DNA of 64,000 nucleotides, from assembly GCF_000799715.1 (NCBI RefSeq), contig NZ_JUHG01000018.1, positions 1 to 64,000 of the forward strand, in the 5' to 3' direction. The first letter of the stretch is position 1. Every line of letters starts with the position of its first letter. The notes beneath the pieces are model-generated. The model saw nothing but the letters and a program-made list of their open reading frames with translations, ran no database searches and had not been told where the DNA came from. This document shows positions 50,909 to 59,682 of the stretch, piece after piece. This stretch comes from Martinezella rhizogenes (GTDB lineage Bacteria > Pseudomonadota > Alphaproteobacteria > Rhizobiales > Rhizobiaceae). The position numbers and the translations under genes are program-made.

Positions 50909-51313
50909 ATGGCCCGTGTCACAGTAGAAGATTGCATTGATAAAGTTGAGAACCGGTTCGAGCTGGTGCTGCTCGCCAGCCATCGCGCCCGCCTGATTTC
51001 GCAGGGCTCCTCGATCACCATCGACCGCGACAATGACAAGAACCCTGTCGTGGCCCTGCGCGAAATCGCCGATGAGACGCTGTCTCCCGATGATTTGAAG
51101 GAAGACCTGATCCATTCGTTGCAGAAGCACGTCGAAATCGACGAGCCGGAACCCGATCCGGCAAGCCTGCTGGCCGCCGGCGGAAGCGCTTCGGCTTCGG
51201 GCGACGAGGAAGAAGATCAGCCGGAAGCCGTCACGTTCGACCAGATGTCGGAAGAAGAGCTGCTGGCCGGCATCGAAGGCCTTGTTCCGCCAGAAAAAAG
51301 CGACGATTACTGA
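50909..51313 (+). CDS. rpoZ: RNA polymerase omega subunit
   Basis: A 134-residue omega subunit: MARVTVEDCIDKVENRFELVLLASHRAR is the hallmark N-terminus, which clamps the beta' subunit and forms part of a ppGpp site. The C-terminal half is an acidic extension (ASGDEEEDQPEAV) common in alphaproteobacteria. It directly precedes rsh, as in many relatives, but a terminator separates them. Confidence 0.96.
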   Translation: MARVTVEDCIDKVENRFELVLLASHRARLISQGSSITIDRDNDKNPVVALREIADETLSPDDLKEDLIHSLQKHVEIDEPEPDPASLLAAGGSASASGDEEEDQPEAVTFDQMSEEELLAGIEGLVPPEKSDDY

Positions 51314-51362
51314 TCGTCGAGCTTGATGCTCTAACCAAGAGCGATATGATGAAGTAATGTGT

Positions 51363-51396
51363 GCGCCGGTCGTATGACTGGCGCGCTTTTGTTTTT
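51363..51396 (+). terminator. Intrinsic terminator or attenuator between rpoZ and rsh
   Basis: GCGCCGGTC (51363-51371) pairs with GACTGGCGC (51376-51384), nine pairs with one G-U, loop GTAT. The stem is followed by TTTTGTTTTT (51387-51396). The U-tract ends only 17 bp before the rsh start codon. Confidence 0.82.
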
Positions 51397-51413
51397 GCTG
51401 GAGTAGCTTGGGA

Positions 51414-53642
51414 ATGATGCGGCAATACGAGCTTGTTGAGCGTGTGCAGAAATACAAGCCCGATGCCAACGAAGCTCTTCTCAACAAGGCCTATGTCTAT
51501 GCGATGCAGAAGCATGGACAGCAGAAACGCGCCAGCGGCGACCCCTATATTTCCCATCCCCTCGAAGTCGCGGCCATCCTGACCGACATGCGTCTGGATG
51601 AATCGACGATCGCCGTCGCTCTCCTGCACGACACGATCGAAGACACGACAGCGACACGCGCCGAAATCGACGAACTCTTCGGCGAGGATATCGGCCGTCT
51701 GGTCGAAGGGCTGACCAAGATCAAGAAGCTCGATCTCGTCACCAAGAAGGCGAAGCAGGCGGAAAACCTGCGCAAACTGCTGCTTGCCATTTCCGACGAC
51801 GTCCGCGTGCTCCTGGTCAAGCTGGCTGATCGCCTGCACAATATGCGCACACTCGACCATATGTCGCCGGAGAAACGCGCCCGCATCTCCGAAGAGACGA
51901 TGGAAATCTATGCGCCGCTTGCCGGCCGCATGGGCATGCAGGATATGCGCGAAGAGCTGGAGGAGCTTTCCTTCCGCCACATCAATCCCGAAGCAAATGA
52001 AACGGTGACCAAGCGCCTCGAGGAGCTGTCGCGGCGCAACGAAGGCCTGGTGAAGAAGATCGAGGTGGAGCTGCGCGACCTGCTGGTTGCCAACGGCCTT
52101 GCCAATGCGATGGTCAAGGGGCGGCAGAAGAAGCCCTATTCGGTCTTCCGCAAGATGCAGTCGAAGTCGCTTTCATTCGAGCAGCTGTCCGATGTCTATG
52201 GTTTCCGCCTGCTCGTCGACGATATTCCCTCCTGCTATCGCGCGCTCGGCATCGTGCATACGCGCTGGCGCGTCGTGCCGGGCCGGTTCAAGGATTATAT
52301 CTCGACGCCGAAGCAGAACGACTATCGCTCGCTGCACACCACCATCGTCGGCCCGTCCAGCCAGCGCATCGAGCTGCAGATCCGCACCAAGCGGATGCAT
52401 GAAATCGCCGAATTCGGCATTGCCGCCCATGCTCTCTATAAGGACAAGGACGGCAACAACAATGGCGACGGCGAACTGCTGTCGCGTGAAAGCAATGCCT
52501 ATTCCTGGCTGCGCCACACCATCGAGGCACTGGCCGAAGGCGACAGCCCGGAAGAGTTCCTCGAACATACCAAGCTTGAGCTTTTCCAGGATCAGGTCTT
52601 CTGCTTCACGCCGAAGGGCAAGCTGATCGCGTTGCCGCGCGGCGCCACGCCGATCGATTTCGCCTATGCGGTTCACACCAATATCGGCGACACCACCGTC
52701 GGCGCCAAGATCAATGGCCGTATCATGCCGCTGGTGACGCGCCTGACCAATGGCGATGAAGTCGAGATCATCCGGTCCGGCGTGCAGGTGCCGCCGGCCG
52801 CCTGGGAAGAGATCGTCGTGACCGGCAAGGCGCGCGCCGCCATCCGCCGCGCCACGCGCCTTGCCATCCGCAAGCAATATGCCGGCCTCGGCCATCGTAT
52901 TCTGGAACGCACCTTCGAGCGCGCCGGCAAGGTCTTTTCGCGCGAGGCACTGAAGCCGGCGCTGCATCGCCTCGGCCAGAAGGATGTCGAGGACGCGATT
53001 GCCGCCGTCGGACGCGGAGAGATGTCGTCGCTCGATGTGCTGCGCGCCGTCTATCCCGACCATCAGGACGAGCGCGTGACGGTCAAGCCCGCCGGCGACG
53101 AGGGCTGGTTCAATGTCCGCAGCGCCTCCGGCATGATCTTCAAGATCCCCGGCAAGACCAAGGCCGATCTTGCCGCGAGCATCGAGGGTATCGACGCCCT
53201 GCCGATCCGCGGTCTGGCGGCGGATGTCGAAGTGCATTTCGCCCCGACCGGCGCCGTGCCCGGCGATCGCATCGTCGGCATCATGGAAAAGGGCAAGGGG
53301 ATCACCATCTATCCGATCCAGTCGCCGGTGCTGCAGCACTTCGACGACCAGCCGGAGCGCTGGATCGATGTGCGCTGGGATCTGGACGAGGCCAACAAGT
53401 CTCGCTTTGGTGCGAGGATCCTGATCAATGCGCTGAACGAACCCGGCACGCTTGCCAAGGTCGCCCAGACGGTTGCCGGCATCGACGTCAATATCCGCGT
53501 TCTCAACACCGTGCGCGTTGCCGCCGACTTTACCGAGATGGCTCTCGACGTCGAAGTCTGGGATCTGCGCCAGCTCAACCAGCTTCTGGTGCAACTGAAA
53601 GAGCTCGACTGCATCGCCACTGTAAAGCGGCTTTACGAATAA
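51414..53642 (+). CDS. rsh: Bifunctional (p)ppGpp synthetase/hydrolase
   Basis: A 742-residue RelA/SpoT homologue governing the stringent response. HD hydrolase domain with LLHDTIEDT (about residue 75), synthetase domain with GRFKDYISTPKQNDYRSLHT and IELQIRTKRMHEIAEFG (about 285-345), TGS domain (CFTPKGKLIALPRGATPIDFAY, about 400) and C-terminal ACT domain (about 665-742). Both catalytic motifs are intact, so both activities are expected. ATG 51414 and 51417 are both possible. Regulates symbiosis and stress survival in rhizobia. Confidence 0.96.
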   Translation: MMRQYELVERVQKYKPDANEALLNKAYVYAMQKHGQQKRASGDPYISHPLEVAAILTDMRLDESTIAVALLHDTIEDTTATRAEIDELFGEDIGRLVEGLTKIKKLDLVTKKAKQAENLRKLLLAISDDVRVLLVKLADRLHNMRTLDHMSPEKRARISEETMEIYAPLAGRMGMQDMREELEELSFRHINPEANETVTKRLEELSRRNEGLVKKIEVELRDLLVANGLANAMVKGRQKKPYSVFRKMQSKSLSFEQLSDVYGFRLLVDDIPSCYRALGIVHTRWRVVPGRFKDYISTPKQNDYRSLHTTIVGPSSQRIELQIRTKRMHEIAEFGIAAHALYKDKDGNNNGDGELLSRESNAYSWLRHTIEALAEGDSPEEFLEHTKLELFQDQVFCFTPKGKLIALPRGATPIDFAYAVHTNIGDTTVGAKINGRIMPLVTRLTNGDEVEIIRSGVQVPPAAWEEIVVTGKARAAIRRATRLAIRKQYAGLGHRILERTFERAGKVFSREALKPALHRLGQKDVEDAIAAVGRGEMSSLDVLRAVYPDHQDERVTVKPAGDEGWFNVRSASGMIFKIPGKTKADLAASIEGIDALPIRGLAADVEVHFAPTGAVPGDRIVGIMEKGKGITIYPIQSPVLQHFDDQPERWIDVRWDLDEANKSRFGARILINALNEPGTLAKVAQTVAGIDVNIRVLNTVRVAADFTEMALDVEVWDLRQLNQLLVQLKELDCIATVKRLYE

Positions 53643-53833
53643 TTATCTCTGGCAATGGCGTCCATCCGGCGTGGCTGCATATTTTGTGACCAATTTATGG
53701 TCAAATCCGACCGCCATTATGTGAAGCCATGCGATATGCGCATGGCTGTATCGGTTTTACAGCGTTGGTAATTAACCTTTGCAACGCTTATCTTCTGGTC
53801 ATCGAAGAAACGAAACAGAGATGAGAGAAGACA

Positions 53834-53983
53834 ATGTTTGGTCCTATCAAGAAATTCGCCCGCGCCCTGCGCGTTCCGAGTGCTGAAGAGCGTGAAATGG
53901 CTTACCTGAACGGCTCGCACGACCGTTTTGACCTTGAATATCGTCAGCGTCAAGTCGATCGCGGCATGTTCCGCCAGCGTTAA
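53834..53983 (+). CDS. DUF3563-family small protein (49 residues)
   Basis: A 49-residue basic protein with IKKFARALRVPSAEEREMAY and LEYRQRQVDRGMFR, the conserved pattern of the DUF3563 family. Function unknown. AGAGAAG lies before the ATG. It lies alone between rsh and the DUF2062 gene with about 190 and 220 bp on either side, so it is probably its own transcript. Confidence 0.82.
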   Translation: MFGPIKKFARALRVPSAEEREMAYLNGSHDRFDLEYRQRQVDRGMFRQR

Positions 53984-54204
53984 TCGCTGACAATACTTTC
54001 GAATGGGAAGGGGCGTGACAGTTGCTGCGCCCTTGGAGCATCCCGCTACGAGCGGGTTGAATGCTCCGGATCCAAAAGCTGGAGCGATTGTCGGTGTTCT
54101 GAACACCCAACGCTCTGAAGAGCAGGGCAGGGTTGCTGGACAATCAGCATATGAACGCTTTGCCGCTCTTGTCATGACGGCCCTCAGTACACTAGATAAG
54201 CCGC

Positions 54205-54792
54205 ATGTTATTTCGACGCCGAAAACCACTGACGTTTAGCGAGAAACTGCGGGAGCATCTTTGGCCCCGTAAGGGTTTTGTCCGCTCGTTCCAATATTTT
54301 GGAAAGCGCCTCGTGCGCCTTGCCGCTTCGCCGCATTCGGTGGCGGCGGGCTTTGCGGCGGGCATCGTCGTTTCCTGGACCCCGTTCATCGGCGTGCATT
54401 TTGTGATGGCAATCATCATCGCCTATCTCATTGGAGGCAATGTGATTGCGTCCGCGCTCGGCTGCCTGGCGGCCGGCAATCCTATTACCTACCCCTTCAT
54501 CTGGGCCTTCACCTGGGAAATCGGCCACCTGATCCTGGCGCGCGACAGCGGCGGGCAGGGCGGTGGCGTTGATCTGCCGGCGTTGTGGCACAAGGGCGAT
54601 CTCTCGCAAATTTGGGACCCGGTCTTGAAGCCGATGCTGATCGGCGGCATTCCGCCGGCCATCGTTTCGGGGGTCATCGTCTATGCCCTGACCTATTACG
54701 GGGTGAAGAGCTTCAAGACCCGCCGCAAGGAACGGTTGATGGAGCGCGCCCGCGAGCGCATGTCGCTTGCCGAAAACGCATCGGGTGTCTGA
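54205..54792 (+). CDS. DUF2062-domain membrane protein
   Basis: A 195-residue protein with about three hydrophobic segments: SVAAGFAAGIVVSWTPFIGVHF (the DUF2062 signature), then IIAYLIGGNVIASALG and GIPPAIVSGVIVYALTYYG. A basic, helical C-terminus follows. Function unknown; in rhizobia it regularly precedes acpS-lepB-rnc-era. No clear ribosome site is seen before the ATG at 54205. Confidence 0.85.
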   Translation: MLFRRRKPLTFSEKLREHLWPRKGFVRSFQYFGKRLVRLAASPHSVAAGFAAGIVVSWTPFIGVHFVMAIIIAYLIGGNVIASALGCLAAGNPITYPFIWAFTWEIGHLILARDSGGQGGGVDLPALWHKGDLSQIWDPVLKPMLIGGIPPAIVSGVIVYALTYYGVKSFKTRRKERLMERARERMSLAENASGV

Positions 54793-54832
54793 CGAGCGCT
54801 GATATCGTCGCGGCCGGCTGGAGGGCCTTCTC

Positions 54833-55237
54833 ATGATCATCGGGATCGGCAGCGACCTTATCGACATCCGCCGGGTTGAGAAATCGATCGCGCGCTTCGG
54901 CACGCGCTTCACCGAGCGTTGTTTCACCGACATCGAGCGCGCCAAGTCCGAAGGGCGCAAGAACAAGGCCGCCTCCTACGCCAAGCGTTTCGCCGCCAAG
55001 GAGGCCTGCTCCAAGGCGCTCGGCACCGGCCTGGCACAAGGCGTTTTCTGGCGCGACATGGGCGTCGTCAACCTGCCAAGCGGCAAACCGACCATGCAAT
55101 TGACGGGTGGAGCAGCCAGGAGGCTGGCCGCCATGCTGCCGGAAAATCATCGCGCCGTCATTCATTTGACGATAACCGATGATTTTCCTCTCGCTCAAGC
55201 GTTTGTGATTATCGAGGCGCTGCCGATTGCCGGCTGA
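54833..55237 (+). CDS. acpS: Holo-acyl-carrier-protein synthase
   Basis: A 134-residue phosphopantetheinyl transferase that activates acyl carrier protein. IIGIGSDLIDIRRVEKSI (metal-binding Asp) and YAKRFAAKEACSKALGTGLAQG (metal-binding Glu and basic residues) are the two family motifs. GAGGG before the ATG supports the start. First of the acpS-lepB-rnc-era cluster, 40 bp after the DUF2062 gene. Confidence 0.96.
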   Translation: MIIGIGSDLIDIRRVEKSIARFGTRFTERCFTDIERAKSEGRKNKAASYAKRFAAKEACSKALGTGLAQGVFWRDMGVVNLPSGKPTMQLTGGAARRLAAMLPENHRAVIHLTITDDFPLAQAFVIIEALPIAG

Positions 55238-55351
55238 ATGACAGCCGTATGTCGCTTTTGATACCCGCGCCATTGCCGCCGTGATATGAAGCGGGTAGAG
55301 AGTGCCTGAATGAAAGTGCGCCGGTGGGGTGCGAAAAAGGAATAAGACTGC

Positions 55352-56098
55352 GTGTCCGAGAAAGCCGAAAAACAGCAGAACGCCCTCTGGGAAAACATCA
55401 AGGTTATCGTACAGGCTCTCGTCCTGGCCATGATCATCCGCACGGTGCTATTTCAGCCGTTCACCATTCCGTCCGGCTCGATGATGCCGACGCTTCTTGT
55501 CGGAGACTATATCTTCGTCAATAAGTTCGCCTACGGTTATTCGAAATATTCCCTGCCTTTCTCGCCAGACCTGTTCAGCGGCCGTCTCTTCGGCAGCGAA
55601 CCGAAGCGCGGCGACGTCGTGGTCTTCCGTTTCCCGCCGAACCCGGATGTCGACTATATCAAGCGCGTCATCGGTCTGCCGGGTGACCGCATTCAGGTGA
55701 AGAACGACATTCTCTACATCAACGGCCAGGCCGTTCCGCGTGAACCGCATGGCACTTTTGCTTCGGATTACAGCCAGGAGCCCGGCGACAGCATTCCCGT
55801 CTACAGCGAGCGTCTGGCGGACTCCGGCAAGGTTTACGATACGCTGGACCTCTCTCCGACATCGCGCGGCGACAACACCCAGGAATATGTCGTTCCGGCT
55901 GACCATTACTTCATGATGGGCGATAACCGCGACAATTCCGACGATAGCCGTTTCGACGTCGGCTACGTGCCGGCCGAGAACCTGATCGGCCGCGCCAGCG
56001 TCATCTTCTTCTCGCTCGGCCATGACACGTCGTTCCGCGAAATCTGGAAATGGCCGACGAATATGCGTTGGGACCGCCTCTTCAAGGTTGTCGAATGA
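55352..56098 (+). CDS. lepB: Signal peptidase I
   Basis: A 248-residue inner-membrane protease that removes signal peptides. One membrane segment (IKVIVQALVLAMIIRTVLF), then the catalytic serine in PSGSMMPTLLVGDYIFVNKF and the lysine in DVDYIKRVIGLPGDRI; MMGDNRDNSDDSR is box E. The start is GTG at 55352, with AAGGA upstream. Its stop overlaps the rnc start in ATGA. Confidence 0.97.
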   Translation: MSEKAEKQQNALWENIKVIVQALVLAMIIRTVLFQPFTIPSGSMMPTLLVGDYIFVNKFAYGYSKYSLPFSPDLFSGRLFGSEPKRGDVVVFRFPPNPDVDYIKRVIGLPGDRIQVKNDILYINGQAVPREPHGTFASDYSQEPGDSIPVYSERLADSGKVYDTLDLSPTSRGDNTQEYVVPADHYFMMGDNRDNSDDSRFDVGYVPAENLIGRASVIFFSLGHDTSFREIWKWPTNMRWDRLFKVVE

Positions 56099-56814
56099 CG
56101 AAGACGCCGACGCTCTCTCAGGCGGATCGTATTACGCTTGAAGCCGCGATAGGCCATGCCTTCGTGGAAAAAGAGCGCCTGGACTGGGCTCTGACGCATG
56201 CCAGCGCCCGCACGCACAAGGCCGGCAATTACGAGCGGCTGGAATTTCTCGGCGACCGGGTTCTGGGCCTGTGCATCGCCGAGCTCCTGTTCCGGACATT
56301 CGGCGCGGCGACCGAGGGTGAGCTTTCGGTCCGCCTCAACCAATTGGTCAGCGCCGAGACCTGTGCGGCGGTCGCCGACGAGATGCAGCTGCATCTCTTC
56401 ATCCGCACCGGCGCGGATGTGAAGAAGCTGACTGGCAAGCGCATGCTGAACGTGCGCGCCGATGTTGTCGAGAGCCTGATCGCGGCGATCTATCTCGACG
56501 GCGGCCTCGAAGTGGCGCGCAAGTTCATTTTGCGCTATTGGGAAGGGCGCGCTATCCGGCCCGATGGCGCCCGACGCGATGCCAAGACGGAATTGCAGGA
56601 ATGGGCGCATGCGAAATTCGGCGTCACACCCGTTTATAGGGTTGATGACCGCAGCGGACCGGATCATGATCCCCGCTTCACGGTGACGGTGGAAGTGGCG
56701 GGAGCCGCGCCCGAAACCGGTATAGAACGCTCCAAGCGCGCCGCCGAGCAGGTGGCCGCGACGCGGATCCTGGAGCGTGAAGGCATATGGCAGCCGCAGT
56801 CGGCTCAGAAATGA
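56095..56814 (+). CDS. rnc: Ribonuclease III
   Basis: A 239-residue double-strand-specific RNase that processes rRNA and many mRNAs. The catalytic signature YERLEFLGDRVLGL is near residue 43, with the second acidic pair in ADVVESLIAAIYLDGG. A C-terminal dsRNA-binding domain (KTELQEWAHAKFG; SKRAAEQVAA) follows. ATGA overlaps with both neighbours show tight translational coupling with lepB and era. Confidence 0.97.
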   Translation: MTKTPTLSQADRITLEAAIGHAFVEKERLDWALTHASARTHKAGNYERLEFLGDRVLGLCIAELLFRTFGAATEGELSVRLNQLVSAETCAAVADEMQLHLFIRTGADVKKLTGKRMLNVRADVVESLIAAIYLDGGLEVARKFILRYWEGRAIRPDGARRDAKTELQEWAHAKFGVTPVYRVDDRSGPDHDPRFTVTVEVAGAAPETGIERSKRAAEQVAATRILEREGIWQPQSAQK

Positions 56815-57770
56815 CGGAAAAAATGACCAATCAGGAAGACACGACCGCCGGCGAAGGCGCTGCTGAAAATCGCGGCCCGACGCATTCGGGTTTCGTGGCC
56901 CTTATCGGCGCCACCAATGCCGGCAAGTCGACGCTCGTCAACCGGCTCGTTGGCGCCAAGGTGTCGATCGTCAGCCATAAGGTGCAGACGACGCGTGCCA
57001 TCGTGCGCGGCATCGCCATCCACGATAACGCGCAGATCGTCTTCATGGACACGCCCGGCATCTTCAAGCCGCGCCGCCGTCTCGACCGCGCTATGGTGAC
57101 GTCGGCCTGGGGCGGGGCCAAGGATGCCGATCTCATCATGCTGCTGATCGACAGCGAGCGCGGCATACGTGGCGATGCCGAAGCCATTCTCGAAGGGCTG
57201 AAGGAAGTCTTTCAGCCGAAGATCCTCGTGCTCAACAAGATCGACCGCGTTCGCCATGAAGACCTGCTGGCGCTTGCCGCTGCCGCTAACGAGAAGATCG
57301 CCTTCCAGGAAACCTTCATGGTCTCGGCGGTGAACGGCTCCGGTTGCGACGATGTCATGAACTATCTGGCAAAGACCCTGCCGGAGGGGCCATGGTATTA
57401 TCCGGAAGACCAGATCTCCGACCTGCCGATGCGCCAGCTTGCCGCCGAAATCACCCGCGAAAAGCTGTTTTTGCGCCTGCACCAGGAGCTTCCCTATTCC
57501 TCTCATGTCGAGACGGAAAAATGGGAAGAGCGCAAGGATGGCTCGGTTCGCATCGAACAGGTCATCTATGTCGAGCGCGAAAGCCAGAAGAAGATCACCC
57601 TCGGCAAATCGGGCGAGGCGATCAAGGCCATCTCCACCGCCTCGCGCAAGGAACTGTCCGCGATCCTGGACCAGCCGGTGCATCTCTTCCTCTTCGTGAA
57701 GGTGCGCGAGAACTGGGGCGACGATCCGGAACGCTTCCGCGAAATGGGGCTCGAGTTTCCACGCGGATAG
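56811..57770 (+). CDS. era: GTPase Era
   Basis: A 319-residue GTPase needed for 16S rRNA maturation and 30S assembly. G1 GATNAGKS, G3 MDTPG and G4 NKID are intact; the C-terminal KH domain (GSVRIEQVIYVERESQKKITLGKSGEAIK) binds the 3' end of 16S rRNA. ATG 56811 overlaps the rnc stop; ATG 56823 is an alternative. A long hairpin follows the stop (57781-57812). Confidence 0.97.
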   Translation: MTEKMTNQEDTTAGEGAAENRGPTHSGFVALIGATNAGKSTLVNRLVGAKVSIVSHKVQTTRAIVRGIAIHDNAQIVFMDTPGIFKPRRRLDRAMVTSAWGGAKDADLIMLLIDSERGIRGDAEAILEGLKEVFQPKILVLNKIDRVRHEDLLALAAAANEKIAFQETFMVSAVNGSGCDDVMNYLAKTLPEGPWYYPEDQISDLPMRQLAAEITREKLFLRLHQELPYSSHVETEKWEERKDGSVRIEQVIYVERESQKKITLGKSGEAIKAISTASRKELSAILDQPVHLFLFVKVRENWGDDPERFREMGLEFPRG

Positions 57771-57779
57771 AATAATGTC

Positions 57780-57812
57780 CCGACGATTGTCTCACCTCGC
57801 GACAATCGTCGG
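57780..57812 (+). other. Long perfect hairpin downstream of era
   Basis: CCGACGATTGTC (57780-57791) pairs with GACAATCGTCGG (57801-57812), 12 perfect pairs and a nine-base loop, 9 bp after the era stop. No U-run follows, so it may be an RNA-stabilising 3' end, an RNase III site or a factor-dependent terminator. Confidence 0.55.
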
Positions 57813-58377
57813 ACAATGCCAGGGCCGGTAAGGCAATTTTGGGGGTCCTTACCCCTCGCGTATCTCTTCGGTTGGATCTTTCTCAGCAGGCCTTTTGACG
57901 AAAGGTGCTTGCAGACCGTCGCGCATTTGATCCTGGCGACCTCATCCGCCTCTTCGTCGTTTAGCTAAACAAGTTATTGAAACATATATCGAAACCCGGG
58001 TTTCTCCACCTGGCGGGCGCAGCTGTGACTTGTTGGCAGGCAACAGGTTCACCACGCTCGCGCGAATCGGGGCCGCTCTATCCGCACAAGTGAATGTTCG
58101 GCAGGCGGGGACGTTGACACGATCTGGCACATGTCTTTTTAATGGCAGCTAATAGTGTATCAACATAGACTACTATCGCCGTCACTTTTCGACCAGTTTC
58201 ACCTCTTACTAACCGCAGCGGCAAAAGCGATTGGAGCATGATCACGGGCCCATAGTACCGCGGGGCGAAAAGTGCGAAGCGGATTAGGGCAAGGTCATGT
58301 GACTTGAGACCGAGCCAACACGGATGGGGGCATGCCGTCCATTCAACACGGGCCGATGATTGGCGCCGGAGGGATAG
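57813..58377 (+). other. Intergenic region before the response-regulator gene
   Basis: A stretch of 565 bp without a recognised gene. It contains a perfect -35 TTGACA (58114-58119), 17 bp, and TTTTAA (58137-58142), a plausible sigma-70-type promoter facing right and more than 290 bp ahead of the response regulator. A long leader RNA or a small RNA could start there. Nothing else is clear. Confidence 0.4.
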
Positions 58378-58437
58378 ATGTGGAAAGTACTACGGGGCGT
58401 AGCGTCGTCAGACGCGTGCATGAAGGGGTGTCGCTGA
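58378..58437 (+). CDS. Putative 19-residue upstream reading frame (leader peptide)
   Basis: ATG at 58378 preceded by GGAGGG (58368-58373). It encodes MWKVLRGVASSDACMKGCR and stops at TGA 58435-58437, one base before the ATG of the response regulator. This geometry suggests translational coupling. Whether the peptide itself matters is unknown. Confidence 0.4.
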   Translation: MWKVLRGVASSDACMKGCR

Positions 58438-58438
58438 T

Positions 58439-58813
58439 ATGACGGTTCAGCGCGCTCTTATTTTGGAAGACAATCTGATCATTGCCATGGAGGCGGAGGA
58501 AATCCTTCGCCTTGTCGGGGTCGAGGAGGTGGAAATCGCCTCCAACGTGGAGCAGGCAGTCAACGCCATTCATACCGATCACTATGATTTTGCGATGCTG
58601 GATGTGAACCTGGGGGAGTCGATGAGTTTCGGCTTTGCTCGGTTGCTGGTCGAGCGCGGCATCGCCTTCGGTTTCGTCAGCGGCTATTCCGATACGCTCG
58701 ACTTCCCGGCGGACCTGCGGCATGTGCCGCTGCTCAACAAGCCCTTCGACGAGGCTGCCATGCGGGTGTTCGTCGACAAGCTGTCGTCCGCAAGCAGATC
58801 CCTCAAGATGTGA
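58439..58813 (+). CDS. Single-domain response regulator (receiver only)
   Basis: A 124-residue CheY-like receiver: acidic pair Glu10-Asp11 (LILEDN), phospho-acceptor Asp55 (AMLDVNL), Ser81 (FVSGYSD) and Lys101 (LLNKPF). No output domain, so it must act by protein contact, for instance in a phosphorelay. No kinase gene is adjacent. It sits between era and recO, and its ATG follows the stop of a short upstream frame by one base. Confidence 0.88.
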   Translation: MTVQRALILEDNLIIAMEAEEILRLVGVEEVEIASNVEQAVNAIHTDHYDFAMLDVNLGESMSFGFARLLVERGIAFGFVSGYSDTLDFPADLRHVPLLNKPFDEAAMRVFVDKLSSASRSLKM

Positions 58814-58871
58814 CAGCGCCCGCCGTTTGTCCTAAACTCGAATCAAGAGAGACAACGGGACAAACCGGCCG

Positions 58872-59651
58872 ATGCAGTGGCAGGATCATGCGATCATTCT
58901 GGGCGTCAAGCGCCTCGGCGAGACCAGCGTCATCGCCGAGGTGATGACGCGTGATCGCGGCCGGCACATGGGGCTGGTGCGCTCCGGCCGATCGCGTTCC
59001 ATGCAGCCGGTGCTGCAGCCCGGCAATCTGGTCGAGGTGACCTGGCGCGCGCGGCTGCATGAACATCTCGGCGAGTTCCGCATGGAGCCGGTTCGGCTGC
59101 GGGCGGCGCGGCTGATGGAGACGGCGACCGCGGTTTATGGCGTGCAGGCCATGGGCGCGTTGCTGCGTCTGCTGCCGGAGCGCGATCCGCATCCCTATCT
59201 CTACGACGCGCTCGATGTCATTCTCGAAAACATGCAGAACCCGATGGACGCCGGCGAGCTTTTCGTCCGCTTCGAATTGGCGGTGCTCAACGAACTCGGC
59301 TATGGCCTGGATCTGGGCGAATGCGCCGCGACCGGCGTGCGCGAGGATCTTGCTTTCGTGTCGCCAAAGACTGGACGCGCGGTCTGCCGTGCAGCCGGCG
59401 CACCCTGGGCCGACAAGATGCTGGCACTGCCGCCTTTCCTTGCCGCTGGAGCCGCCGAGGCTGCGGATGGCGAAAGCCTCGCCGCCGCTTTCCGCCTGAC
59501 TGGCTTCTTCCTGCATCGTCATGTCTACGAGCCGCGCGGCATCGAGATCGCCGCAGCGCGAGACGGTTTCATTCAGGCGGCGCTGAAAGCGGTGAACGCT
59601 GTTTCGCTGAACCGGGCCGACGATCCGCTCGTCATCGCCGCCAAACGCTGA
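58872..59651 (+). CDS. recO: DNA repair protein RecO
   Basis: A 259-residue recombination mediator that helps load RecA at gaps with RecR. MQWQDHAIILGVKRLGETSVIAEVMTRDRGRHMGLVRSG is the OB-fold start; a helical C-terminal domain follows with a cysteine (GECAATG) and a second (RAVCRAAG) that may be remnants of the zinc site. It follows the response regulator by 58 bp; the ribosome site is weak. Confidence 0.94.
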   Translation: MQWQDHAIILGVKRLGETSVIAEVMTRDRGRHMGLVRSGRSRSMQPVLQPGNLVEVTWRARLHEHLGEFRMEPVRLRAARLMETATAVYGVQAMGALLRLLPERDPHPYLYDALDVILENMQNPMDAGELFVRFELAVLNELGYGLDLGECAATGVREDLAFVSPKTGRAVCRAAGAPWADKMLALPPFLAAGAAEAADGESLAAAFRLTGFFLHRHVYEPRGIEIAAARDGFIQAALKAVNAVSLNRADDPLVIAAKR

Positions 59652-59682
59652 GGCGTTGCCCCCGTTTTAAGTAGCGGAGCAA

